From: JACMLD01 sp044227095
Lineage (GTDB): Bacteria; Bacteroidota; Bacteroidia; Chitinophagales; Chitinophagaceae
Length of the DNA: 64,000 nucleotides
Assembly (NCBI GenBank): GCA_044227095.1
Contig: JBGAFV010000002.1
Coordinates: forward strand, 496,001 to 560,000
Direction of reading: 5' to 3'
Below, in pieces: positions 36,351 to 43,750 of this stretch; position 1 is the stretch's first letter; every line of letters starts with the position of its first letter. The notes under the pieces were generated by a model. It ran no database searches and had not been told where the DNA came from. It saw nothing but the letters and a program-made list of their open reading frames with translations. Made by a program: the position numbers and the translations under genes.

Positions 36351-37457
36351 TTACTTCTTTGCCAGTTCAACAATATTACCTGCAGCATTAGCAGAAGCCA
36401 TTCCCCCTTCGCTTAACACAAGTTTTAGCAAGTCGTAATCTTTTTTTAACTGCGCAATTCTTTCCGGATTGTTCAGTAAATCATTCAGTTCCTTTTGCAG
36501 GTTTGCCGGCGTAAGATCATTTTGTATCAGTTCCTTTACCACAAGCTTATCCATAATAAGATTTACCAAAGAAATGTATTTTACTTTTATCAACCGCTTG
36601 CCTATCTGGTAAGAAACATTGCTGCCTTTGTAGCAAACCACTTCGGGCACGCCAAACAATGCAGTTTCTAATGTTGCAGTTCCGCTTGTTACTAATGCTG
36701 CTTTTGCCTGTTTTAGTAAAGCATAAGTTTGTCCGCTTACATAAGATACATTATTATAGGGCTGCAGTAAAGTATCATAAAATGCAGGATCGAGGCCCGG
36801 CGCTTTGGCAACAATAAACTGGTAGTCGGGAAAGTTTTTACATACTTGCAGCATTATAGGCAGCTTAATTGTTATTTCCTGCTTGCGACTGCCCGGCAAT
36901 AATGCAATGATGGGTTTATTTGAAAACGATGCTGTTATTGGTTGTGCTTTTTCTTTTTCAATTACTTCAATAAGCGGATGGCCAACATAGGTTACATCGT
37001 AATTCCATTTTTTATAAAAAGATTTTTCAAACGGCAGTATCACCAGCATCTTATCTACACTGGTTTTTATTTTTTTAACGCGGTTTTCTTTCCATGCCCA
37101 AACCTGCGGAGAAATATAATAGGCAACCTTTAATTGCTGTTGCTTTGCCCATTCTGCAATTCTTAAATTAAAGCCGGGGTAATCAATTAATACAAGTACA
37201 TCTGGTTTAAATGCAAGTATATCTTCTTTGCAGAATTTTAAATTCTTCATAATGGCCGGCAGGTTTTTTATCACTTCAATAAAACCCATAAAAGCCAAAT
37301 CGCGGTAATGTTTTACCAGTTCGGCGCCTGCCTGCTGCATCATATCTCCGCCCCAGCAACGGATAACAGCGTTTGAGTCATTTTTTTTTATTTCTTTTAC
37401 CAGGTTACTTCCATGCAAATCGCCTGAAGCTTCTCCTGCTATTATATAGTAACGCAT
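36351..37457 (-). CDS. lpxB: Lipid-A-disaccharide synthase
   Basis: LpxB joins lipid X and UDP-2,3-diacylglucosamine to make the lipid A disaccharide at the inner face of the cytoplasmic membrane. The 368 residues show YYIIAGEASGDLHGSNLV at the start, RCWGGDMMQQAGAELV, VLIDYPGFNLRIAEWAK, YYISPQVWAWKENRVKKI, YVGHPLIE, LLPGSRKQEI and the donor-site ALVTSGTATLETALFGVP. The length is normal for the family. It stands directly after a repeat-filled gap that separates it from the LptF/G permease gene, another lipopolysaccharide function on the same strand. Confidence 0.96.
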   Translation of the reverse strand: MRYYIIAGEASGDLHGSNLVKEIKKNDSNAVIRCWGGDMMQQAGAELVKHYRDLAFMGFIEVIKNLPAIMKNLKFCKEDILAFKPDVLVLIDYPGFNLRIAEWAKQQQLKVAYYISPQVWAWKENRVKKIKTSVDKMLVILPFEKSFYKKWNYDVTYVGHPLIEVIEKEKAQPITASFSNKPIIALLPGSRKQEITIKLPIMLQVCKNFPDYQFIVAKAPGLDPAFYDTLLQPYNNVSYVSGQTYALLKQAKAALVTSGTATLETALFGVPEVVCYKGSNVSYQIGKRLIKVKYISLVNLIMDKLVVKELIQNDLTPANLQKELNDLLNNPERIAQLKKDYDLLKLVLSEGGMASANAAGNIVELAKK

Positions 37458-37459
37458 CT

Positions 37460-37487
37460 AGTATTTAGTATAAAGTATTCAGTACCC
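37460..37487 (+). repeat. AGTATnn heptamer arm beside lpxB
   Basis: Four exact heptamers (AGTATnn three times, then AGTACCC) start three bases beyond the lpxB start codon. The same word occurs at 16802 and 18140. The matching right arm is at 37631-37658. Confidence 0.8.
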
Positions 37488-37568
37488 CGACTGTAATGCA
37501 AAGAAACGCAATAATAAGAAAGGAAATTGATATGGTTTTGTTGCCATTTGTACTGCCGATGTACGGAA

Positions 37569-37601
37569 TGCGACGCAACGATGATGCTATGAAAAACAAA
37601 A
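37569..37601 (+). repeat. Dispersed 33-bp intergenic sequence, copy 2
   Basis: These 33 bases are identical to 26925-26957, with two further A/T matches upstream. The copy lies in the core of the inverted heptamer arms between lpxB and the LptF/G gene. Confidence 0.85.
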
Positions 37602-37630
37602 ACTGGTACCCAAATCTATTTTCTGCGTTT

Positions 37631-37658
37631 AAATACTATATAGTGTGTACCCAATACT
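37631..37658 (-). repeat. Heptamer arm at the LptF/G gene stop codon
   Basis: Four 7-base units (AAATACT, ATATAGT, GTGTACC, CAATACT) end two bases before the stop codon at 37660. On the minus strand three of them read AGTATTn or GGTACAC, so they mirror the left arm at 37460-37487. Confidence 0.7.
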
Positions 37659-37659
37659 C

Positions 37660-38751
37660 CTATTTCGGCGCCTTCCTGTATACGATAAAAGTAATAATCA
37701 TAAAAACGATGTTGGGTATCCAGGCAGCAATGATTGGATGCAGGTGACTCTTGCTGGAAAACACAATGGAGAAGCGATCCATAATTACAAAAGTGGCGGC
37801 TGCTACTATACCAAATGCAAGGTGAAGGCCACTGCCACCCCGCGTTTTACGGCTGGCCACTATTGCGCCGAGTAATGTAAGAATAAGCACAGAAAAAGGT
37901 GTGGCTATGCGCCGGTAATATTCTACCTTATATGTATTAAGCCCTTCTGTACCCCGCATTTCTTCCATTTTGATAAAATGTTTCAAATCGGGCGAAGTAA
38001 GTTTATCCTTAAGGTATTCATCCCTGCGCAAATCCGCAGGTGTAATGGTCAATTTAAGGTTCATGGCAGGCAATAGCTTTACTGTTTCATGAATACCATC
38101 AATATAACGCTCTATTGCATTTTCTACTTTCCAGTCTTTATGGGCAGTATCCCACTTTATAGATTCTCCGCGAAGATTGTAATACACTTTATTGCCTTTT
38201 AGTTTTTGCAGGAAGAAGCCGCTGGAAACTTTATTGGCGGTATCATAATAGCGAATGGCAACATAAGTATTGGAATCTGACTTAAGATAAAAAGTTGTAT
38301 TAACAACCTGGCCGGTATAATAAGAACTGTTATTGTCTATATAACGTATCTGAAAATCGCTGCGGATATTATTACCCACAGGAAAAACAAACATATTACA
38401 ATACCAGAGCAATAAGCCAAGCAGGGAACCACCAATAAAATAAGGTTGCAAAAAACGGCGGTAACGTACCCCATTTGCGAGGATGGCAACTATTTCTGAA
38501 CGGCCTGCCAGTTTGGAAGTAAAATAAATAACCGCTATAAAAACCATCAGCGGAAAAATCATGGAAATAATAAAAGGAACAAAGCCGATATAATATTTTG
38601 AGATTATTTGCGATGTGCTAAGCCCGGATTTTACAAAATCATCAGCTTTCTCACTTGTGTCTATCACAACAGAAATAATGGTAAGCAGCAGGATAGTAAA
38701 TACAAATGTGATGAGGAAGTTCTTAATTATATACCGGTCCAGAATTTTCAT
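37660..38751 (-). CDS. LptF/LptG family lipopolysaccharide export permease
   Basis: This 363-residue membrane protein has the family layout: three N-terminal helices (YIIKNFLITFVFTILLLTII, IISKYYIGFVPFIISMIFPL), a large periplasmic beta-jellyroll domain (about residues 125-275), and three C-terminal helices ending WIPNIVFMIITFIVYRKAPK. LptF and LptG form the membrane part of the ABC exporter LptBFG that extracts LPS from the inner membrane. The sequence is closer in pattern to LptG/YjgQ, but I do not separate the two here. It is upstream of lpxB on the same strand, which fits a lipopolysaccharide theme. Confidence 0.9.
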   Translation of the reverse strand: MKILDRYIIKNFLITFVFTILLLTIISVVIDTSEKADDFVKSGLSTSQIISKYYIGFVPFIISMIFPLMVFIAVIYFTSKLAGRSEIVAILANGVRYRRFLQPYFIGGSLLGLLLWYCNMFVFPVGNNIRSDFQIRYIDNNSSYYTGQVVNTTFYLKSDSNTYVAIRYYDTANKVSSGFFLQKLKGNKVYYNLRGESIKWDTAHKDWKVENAIERYIDGIHETVKLLPAMNLKLTITPADLRRDEYLKDKLTSPDLKHFIKMEEMRGTEGLNTYKVEYYRRIATPFSVLILTLLGAIVASRKTRGGSGLHLAFGIVAAATFVIMDRFSIVFSSKSHLHPIIAAWIPNIVFMIITFIVYRKAPK

Positions 38752-39146
38752 TGAAGTATATCAGTGTCGCAGTTCAATTGTTAATGGTCAAAAATAGGCT
38801 AAAATTTGTTGTGGATAAGTTATAGTAAAATGGTGCATAACTGGAGCCTTTGCAAACCTGTCGAATTAGTTCTTTATTTTCTACTAAAGCTGGCAATTAG
38901 TAAATGAAAGCGTTTATACTAATGGTTATAGCTTATAGGGATTTTAAAATAAAAAAAAATCGATTATATTTGAAACAGTCAATATTTTTGCCACGCAATT
39001 ATATAACTGTAAGAGAACAGCAGAAGGCTACCTGTATTAGTTTGTTTATTGTAAAAGACTCCCTGCAACTACTTTAAATATACTGTTACGCCGGTTGGCC
39101 AGATTAATTAATAATTAAAATCTGCACGCAAAGTCAAATTGTCCTA
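38752..39146. other. Divergent intergenic gap
   Basis: This AT-rich gap separates the LptF/G gene from a divergent small membrane protein gene. TATATTTG at 38965-38972 fits the -7 consensus and could drive the small gene with a leader of about 170 bases, though no clear -33 box is present. I see no tandem repeat arms and no ORF. Confidence 0.4.
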
Positions 39147-39494
39147 ATGAAGCAAAACAGTGTTCAAGGCTCATCTGGTGCAGATACCTCATCTTCTTTT
39201 AGTGCTGGTATAAAAAAATACCGCTGGGTAATTATCTGGTGCATGTTCCATATTTGCGCACTTGTACTTTCTTATAAAGAAGTAAGGTTTTTTAATGCAA
39301 CCGGAGAACCAAGAACTGAAAAATTCTGGCCTTTTGTAAAGTTTACCTATCCTTACTTCTTACCAGACGATAACAGCACCTATTTTAAATTTAATGGCTT
39401 TTTTACGCAGTACGACTGGACTGAATTCTGTTTTTATACCGGGTCTGTATTGTTTTTTATCCTTCTCGCACACGTGTACAAAAAATCTGAATAA
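39147..39494 (+). CDS. Hypothetical small membrane protein
   Basis: I do not recognise the family. The 115-residue protein has a Ser-rich N-terminus, a first membrane helix (WVIIWCMFHICALVLSY), a central polar part rich in aromatic residues (FWPFVKFTYPYFLPDD, FFTQYDWTEF) and a second helix (FYTGSVLFFILLAHVY) before a short basic end. Both ends should be on the same side of the inner membrane. It converges on tgt with a gap of only three bases, which supports the 3' end but says nothing of its role. Confidence 0.75.
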   Translation: MKQNSVQGSSGADTSSSFSAGIKKYRWVIIWCMFHICALVLSYKEVRFFNATGEPRTEKFWPFVKFTYPYFLPDDNSTYFKFNGFFTQYDWTEFCFYTGSVLFFILLAHVYKKSE

Positions 39495-39497
39495 AAG

Positions 39498-40637
39498 TTA
39501 CAGCCGTTGTTTAAGCACCGGCACTATATTGTTTTTCCAGCTCACAAAATTTCCTTCCAGTATTTGCTTTCTTGCTTCGGTTACCAGCCACAGGTAAAAT
39601 GCAAGGTTATGAATGCTAGCAATGGTTAAGCCAAGAATTTCTTTTGATTTTATCAGGTGCCGCAAATATGCTTTGCTGTAAAAATTACTCAGTTCAGCAG
39701 GTATGCCATCATCCAGTACAGAAAAATCTTTCTCCCATTTTTTGTTATCAATATTAATAACGCCTTTGCTGGTAAACAGCATTGCATTTCGTCCATTGCG
39801 TGTAGGCATTACGCAATCAAACATATCTATACCAAGAGAAATGCTTTCCAGTATATTCCAAGGTGTGCCAACGCCCATAAGGTATCTTGGTTTTTCTTCT
39901 GGCAATATATTGCAGCAAAGTGCACAATATTCATACATCATTTCTTCAGGCTCGCCCACACTGAGGCCACCAATAGCATTGCCGGTTGCATTTTTGGAAG
40001 CAATATATTCGGCCGAGGCTTTGCGCAAATCAGCATAAGTACTACCCTGGACTATAGGAAATAAATTTTGCGTGTAGCCATATTTATCCGGCGTGTTATT
40101 GAAGTGGGTAATACACCTGTTGAGCCAACTGTGTGTAAGCTCCATACTTTTTTTAGCGTATTTATAATCACTGGGGTAAGGCGGACATTCATCAAAGGCC
40201 ATTATTATATCACCACCAATGGTACGCTGAGTATCCATTACGTTTTCCGGCGTAAACAAATGCCTGCTGCCATCTATATGGCTTTGAAAAACCACGCCTT
40301 CATCAGAAATTTTTCTATTGGCTGCCAAAGAAAAAACCTGGTAACCACCGCTATCGGTAAGAATAGGTTTATTCCACCCGTTAAATTTGTGCAAGCCGCC
40401 TGCAGCTTCCAGTACTTCCAACCCGGGCCGTAGGTACAAATGATAAGTATTGCCTAAAATAATTTGGGCCTGTACATCATAAGCCAGTTGCTGTTGAGAA
40501 ACTGCTTTTACGCTGCCCACTGTGCCTACAGGCATAAAAATAGGTGTGCGTATTTCGCCATGATCGGTAAAAATTTTACCCGCCCTTGCCGAAGATTGGT
40601 TGTCTTTAGCCTCTAATTGAAATTGCAATGCTGCCAT
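39498..40637 (-). CDS. tgt: Queuine/preQ1 tRNA-guanine transglycosylase
   Basis: Tgt swaps the wobble guanine of GUN-anticodon tRNAs for preQ1, the committed step of queuosine formation on tRNA. The 379 residues show TPIFMPVGTVGSVKA, GNTYHLYLRPGLEVL, LTDSGGYQVFSLA (catalytic Asp), GGLSVGEPEEMMY and the nucleophile region DCVMPTRNGRNAMLF. Oddly, the C-terminal zinc site of the family (CxCxxC before YxRAYLRHL) is missing: here the run is GIPAELSNFYSKAYLRHL (residues 311-328), with no Cys, while the later His in SIHNLAFY is kept. The start is the ATG at 40637 (MAALQF); an ATG four codons earlier is possible. Confidence 0.95.
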   Translation of the reverse strand: MAALQFQLEAKDNQSSARAGKIFTDHGEIRTPIFMPVGTVGSVKAVSQQQLAYDVQAQIILGNTYHLYLRPGLEVLEAAGGLHKFNGWNKPILTDSGGYQVFSLAANRKISDEGVVFQSHIDGSRHLFTPENVMDTQRTIGGDIIMAFDECPPYPSDYKYAKKSMELTHSWLNRCITHFNNTPDKYGYTQNLFPIVQGSTYADLRKASAEYIASKNATGNAIGGLSVGEPEEMMYEYCALCCNILPEEKPRYLMGVGTPWNILESISLGIDMFDCVMPTRNGRNAMLFTSKGVINIDNKKWEKDFSVLDDGIPAELSNFYSKAYLRHLIKSKEILGLTIASIHNLAFYLWLVTEARKQILEGNFVSWKNNIVPVLKQRL

Positions 40638-40715
40638 AAAGGGCTGCAAGATACTTTTTGGTGGCTTAAAGCAAGGCGCTATAGCAAACTTTTTGTTTTT
40701 TGCTGATTATTAAAA

Positions 40716-40743
40716 ATTGGGTATTGATTATTGAACATTTTTT
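40716..40743 (+). repeat. ATTGnnn heptamer tract
   Basis: Four exact-period heptamers (three of the form ATTGnnn, then ATTTTTT) lie in the divergent gap between tgt and the glycosyltransferase gene. No clear opposite arm is seen here. Confidence 0.6.
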
Positions 40744-40879
40744 AAAAATTCTGCTATCGTTTGTTAAACACTAACAGTTGATAGTTCATTATATCCACAC
40801 TTTAGAAAATTTTGCCAAAAGCTTCTCTTCTAATGCCTATTTTCGCAGCCGATTTGCACGCCCTAAACCAAGTAACTGC

Positions 40880-42016
40880 ATGAATTTAATTGAGCAACTG
40901 AAGCTGCATATGTGGCAAATATTTTTTTCCCTTTTTGCGGTTGTAACCGTAATACAACTTTTGTATTACGCATGGTTTTTCCGCAGGGTAGCTTTTTTCA
41001 AAAAAAAGGAAAAAGAAAAATCACAACAGCATCCTGTTAGCGTAATTGTATGTGCAAGAGATGAAGCCGGCAACCTTGCCTATAACCTGCCAGGCGTATT
41101 GGTACAAACTTATCCTACCACACACGAAGTAATAGTTGTAAACGACAACAGCATAGACGAAACTAAATACCTGCTTGAAGAATTAAAAAAAACATTTAAA
41201 CACCTGCATGCAGTAAACCTGGATTACGAAGCAAAACTCATTCCCGGAAAAAAATATCCTTTATCAATTGGTATAAAAGAAGCAAAGCATGAAGTGGTTT
41301 TATTAACCGATGCAGATTGTATGCCTGCAACAGAATTCTGGTTACAAAGAATGCAGGATGGGTACGATGAAGGCATTGAAATTGTAATTGGATATGGTTC
41401 TTACAATAAAAAACCTGGTTTGCTAAACAAATTGATCCGTTTTGAAACCTTTCACACTGCATTACAATATTTATCTTATGCACTTGCGGGCACACCTTAT
41501 ATGGGTGTAGGAAGAAATCTTTCTTATACAAAACGTTTATTTTTTCAGAACAAAGGTTTCTCTTCTCTTAACCATGTTACCGGGGGCGATGATGATTTGT
41601 TTATTAATATGGTGGCAACAAAAAATAATACAGCTGTTGTAATAGATCCGGAAGCCGTTACACTTTCTGAACCTAAGAAAACATGGGACGACTGGATTCG
41701 TCAGAAAACAAGGCATTATTCAACCGGTAAATATTACAAAGGCAAACACCGTTTTTTATTAGGACTTTATTCGCTTACACATTTCCTTTTTTACCCGCTT
41801 TTTATTATTAGCCTTTTGTTTTTTGATTGGCGTTTTGCCCTGGGTATATTTTTTATAAGATTTGCAGTGCAGGGATGGATCTTTTATAAAAGCATGGAAA
41901 AATTAAATGAAAAAGATTTGTGGCCATGGTGGTGGTTGTTTGATCTGTGGATGTTTGTGTATTACCTCATCTTTGCTCCTTCATTATGGAAAAAGCCCCG
42001 AAACAACTGGAACTGA
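40880..42016 (+). CDS. Family 2 glycosyltransferase with membrane helices
   Basis: The 378-residue protein has an N-terminal membrane helix (IFFSLFAVVTVIQLLYYAWF), then a GT-A domain with VSVIVCARDEAGNL, VIVVNDNSIDET, the metal-binding DADCM motif in VVLLTDADCMP, and GGDDDLFINMV and RQKTRHYSTGKYYKG (the QxxRW-like site appears as RQKTRH). The C-terminal part has three further hydrophobic helices. It is probably an inner-membrane, processive-type or lipid-linked sugar transferase for cell-surface glycans; the sugar is unknown. The start was set at the ATG at 40880; earlier in-frame ATGs give a poor extension. Its 3' end overlaps rsmG by 31 bases. Confidence 0.88.
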   Translation: MNLIEQLKLHMWQIFFSLFAVVTVIQLLYYAWFFRRVAFFKKKEKEKSQQHPVSVIVCARDEAGNLAYNLPGVLVQTYPTTHEVIVVNDNSIDETKYLLEELKKTFKHLHAVNLDYEAKLIPGKKYPLSIGIKEAKHEVVLLTDADCMPATEFWLQRMQDGYDEGIEIVIGYGSYNKKPGLLNKLIRFETFHTALQYLSYALAGTPYMGVGRNLSYTKRLFFQNKGFSSLNHVTGGDDDLFINMVATKNNTAVVIDPEAVTLSEPKKTWDDWIRQKTRHYSTGKYYKGKHRFLLGLYSLTHFLFYPLFIISLLFFDWRFALGIFFIRFAVQGWIFYKSMEKLNEKDLWPWWWLFDLWMFVYYLIFAPSLWKKPRNNWN

Positions 42017-42636
42017 TCCTAAAATACTTTGGTGATTTTACCGAAGATCAACTGCAGCAATTTGCTGCACTGGAAGAATTATACAAAGAATGGAACAGCC
42101 AGATAAATGTTATCTCTCGCAAAGATATAGACAGCCTGTACGAAAAACATGTACTGCATAGCCTTAGCATTGCACCGGTAATTGAAGATTCTGAAGCAAA
42201 AGAGATTCTCGACCTTGGTACCGGCGGTGGTTTCCCAGGCATTCCGCTTGCAATTTTTTTTCCTTCAATACATTTTCATCTTGCAGATAGCATTGGCAAA
42301 AAATTAAAAGTAGTAGACGCAATTGTTGCTGCGCTCAACCTTAAAAATGTAACAACACAACACACAAGGGCAGAAGATATTAAAAACAGGAAGTTTGATG
42401 CCGTTGTATCCCGTGCTGTAGCACCTCTTGCAGATTTATGGAGATGGTCTAAACCGTTGATAAAGAAAAAAAATCCTGCCAGTCATAAAGCCATCAATGG
42501 TTTGATCTGTTTAAAAGGCGGCGATCTTGCACAAGAAATTTCTGATAGCAGGTGCAGGCCTCATATTATTAAGATATACGACTTATTTAAGGAAGATTTC
42601 TTTAAAGACAAGTTCCTGCTACATGTTTCCCATTAA
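41986..42636 (+). CDS. rsmG: 16S rRNA (guanine-527-N7)-methyltransferase
   Basis: RsmG methylates N7 of G527 in the 530 loop of 16S rRNA with SAM. The 216 residues have LEELYKEWNSQINVISRKD, EKHVLHSLSIAP, the SAM motif ILDLGTGGGFPGIPLAIFFP, DSIGKKLKVVDAI and SRAVAPLADLWRW, all typical. The start was set at the ATG at 41986 inside the 3' end of the glycosyltransferase gene (31-base overlap). Upstream in-frame starts lie deeper in that gene and do not match the family. The overlap implies co-transcription and coupled translation. Confidence 0.95.
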   Translation: MEKAPKQLELILKYFGDFTEDQLQQFAALEELYKEWNSQINVISRKDIDSLYEKHVLHSLSIAPVIEDSEAKEILDLGTGGGFPGIPLAIFFPSIHFHLADSIGKKLKVVDAIVAALNLKNVTTQHTRAEDIKNRKFDAVVSRAVAPLADLWRWSKPLIKKKNPASHKAINGLICLKGGDLAQEISDSRCRPHIIKIYDLFKEDFFKDKFLLHVSH

Positions 42637-42668
42637 AAGATAGAATTGAATATTACCTGTTTGTGGTA

Positions 42669-42699
42669 TTGTTACATCTGTTAATTAACTGCAACTTTG
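42669..42699 (+). promoter_or_regulatory. Promoter of the response regulator gene
   Basis: TTG at 42669-42671, a 20-base spacer, then CAACTTTG (nAnnTTTG) at 42692-42699. The start codon follows after four bases, implying a nearly leaderless transcript. Confidence 0.55.
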
Positions 42700-42703
42700 C
42701 ACA

Positions 42704-43348
42704 ATGACGATATCAGTTTGCATTGTAGATGATAATAAAGATATCCGCTCTGCCCTGGAGCAGATTATTATTATGTCTGATGGTTACCGCTTGCTGGGAA
42801 GTTTTTCAAGCGCAGAAGAAGCCATAGAGAAAATACCGGCATTAAGTCCGCAGGTTGTTTTAATGGATATAAATCTGGGGGGAATGAGTGGCATTGAATG
42901 TGTGCGCCACCTAAAACCACTTCACCCAGATACGCTGTATATGATGTGTACAGTGTATGAAGAAGATGAAAAAATATTTGAAGCCCTTAGTGCCGGCGCC
43001 AATGGCTATATACTCAAAAAAACTGCCCCGGGAAAATTGCTGGAAGCTATTAAGGAACTAAGCGAAGGCGGGGCGCCCATGAGCAGTCAGATTGCCCGTA
43101 AGGTTGTGGCTGCTTTTCGGGGAAAACAAATTAATGAAGGCGTAGTACAGGAAGAAAAGTCAATTAGCAACCTGTCCGGCAGGGAAAAAGAAATACTTGA
43201 ACACCTTTCTAAAGGCTTATTGTACAAAGAAATAGCCAATAACCTCTTTATAAGCCCCGAAACCGTACGCAAACATGTTTACCATATTTACGAAAAGCTG
43301 CACGTTAACAACAGGGTTGAAGCTGTAAACAAATACTTTGGCCGGTAA
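42704..43348 (+). CDS. NarL/LuxR-family response regulator, orphan
   Basis: The 214 residues comprise a receiver domain (about 1-120) and a LuxR-type helix-turn-helix (about 147-212). Asp9, Asp10, the phosphoacceptor Asp55 (VVLMDINLGG) and the conserved Lys in GYILKKTAPG are present. The DNA-binding part reads LSGREKEILEHLSKG, YKEIANNLFISPETVRKHV and HVYHIYEKLHVNNRVEAV, standard for the family. There is no histidine kinase gene next to it, so the partner is elsewhere. It is monocistronic by appearance, with its own promoter and a terminator further down at 43597-43626. Target genes cannot be inferred. Confidence 0.93.
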   Translation: MTISVCIVDDNKDIRSALEQIIIMSDGYRLLGSFSSAEEAIEKIPALSPQVVLMDINLGGMSGIECVRHLKPLHPDTLYMMCTVYEEDEKIFEALSAGANGYILKKTAPGKLLEAIKELSEGGAPMSSQIARKVVAAFRGKQINEGVVQEEKSISNLSGREKEILEHLSKGLLYKEIANNLFISPETVRKHVYHIYEKLHVNNRVEAVNKYFGR

Positions 43349-43429
43349 AAGTTTAAGATTGTTTAACGCTGTTTAAGATTTTCGTTCAATTTATAAACAT
43401 AGACTGATATAAATACTACTAAAGTGGTA

Positions 43430-43460
43430 TTGTCGCATACCCTCTGACTATCTACTTTTA
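43430..43460 (+). promoter_or_regulatory. Possible promoter of a small transcript
   Basis: TTG at 43430-43432, a 20-base spacer and TACTTTTA (near TAnnTTTG) at 43453-43460. A transcript from here to the terminator at 43597-43626 would be about 160 bases and contain only a 25-codon ORF (from 43459). This is a candidate small RNA or microprotein, not established. Confidence 0.3.
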
Positions 43461-43596
43461 TGTTGCAAAAAAGGGATGCTTTAGTAACAAATACTGTAAA
43501 CCATTACAACCTTACCTTCTACCCTTACAGGCTTTGACTATGAAATAATTCTTGATCTTTTATAAGCTCAAAAATGAACCGCCTTTTCCTCAAAAT

Positions 43597-43626
43597 AAAA
43601 AACCGCTTCAAAAGAGCGGTTTTTTA
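43597..43626 (+). terminator. Rho-independent terminator
   Basis: AAAAAACCGCT and AGCGGTTTTTT form a hairpin of about eleven base pairs with a seven-base loop and a T-rich tail. It lies 250 bases after the response regulator gene and can end that transcript or a separate small RNA. In the other direction it may also serve the M1 peptidase gene that ends at 43751. Confidence 0.85.
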
Positions 43627-43642
43627 TTGCTTTATACTTTTT

Positions 43643-43746
43643 ATAGAACGCAGATTATCATGATTTTTATGAGTGCTATGATGATTTTGGCTATTGATCT
43701 CAAAGATCATTTTAAATCTGCCCAATCCATTAAATATGCGTTCTAT
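43643..43746. repeat. Inverted-repeat element beside the M1 peptidase stop codon
   Basis: ATAGAACGCAGATT at 43643-43656 opposes AAATCTGC (43714-43721) and GCGTTCTAT (43738-43746). Inside, degenerate units like ATGATTTT repeat on the left and AAGATCATTTT stands on the right. The right end is four bases from the stop codon at 43751. The layout is the same as that of the heptamer gaps, with a looser period. Confidence 0.6.
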
Positions 43747-43750
43747 TCTC

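Noticed and set aside
37496..37747. Plus-strand 83-codon ORF
   Set aside because: It covers the dispersed 33-bp sequence and the end of the LptF/G gene on the other strand. It shows no protein-like features.
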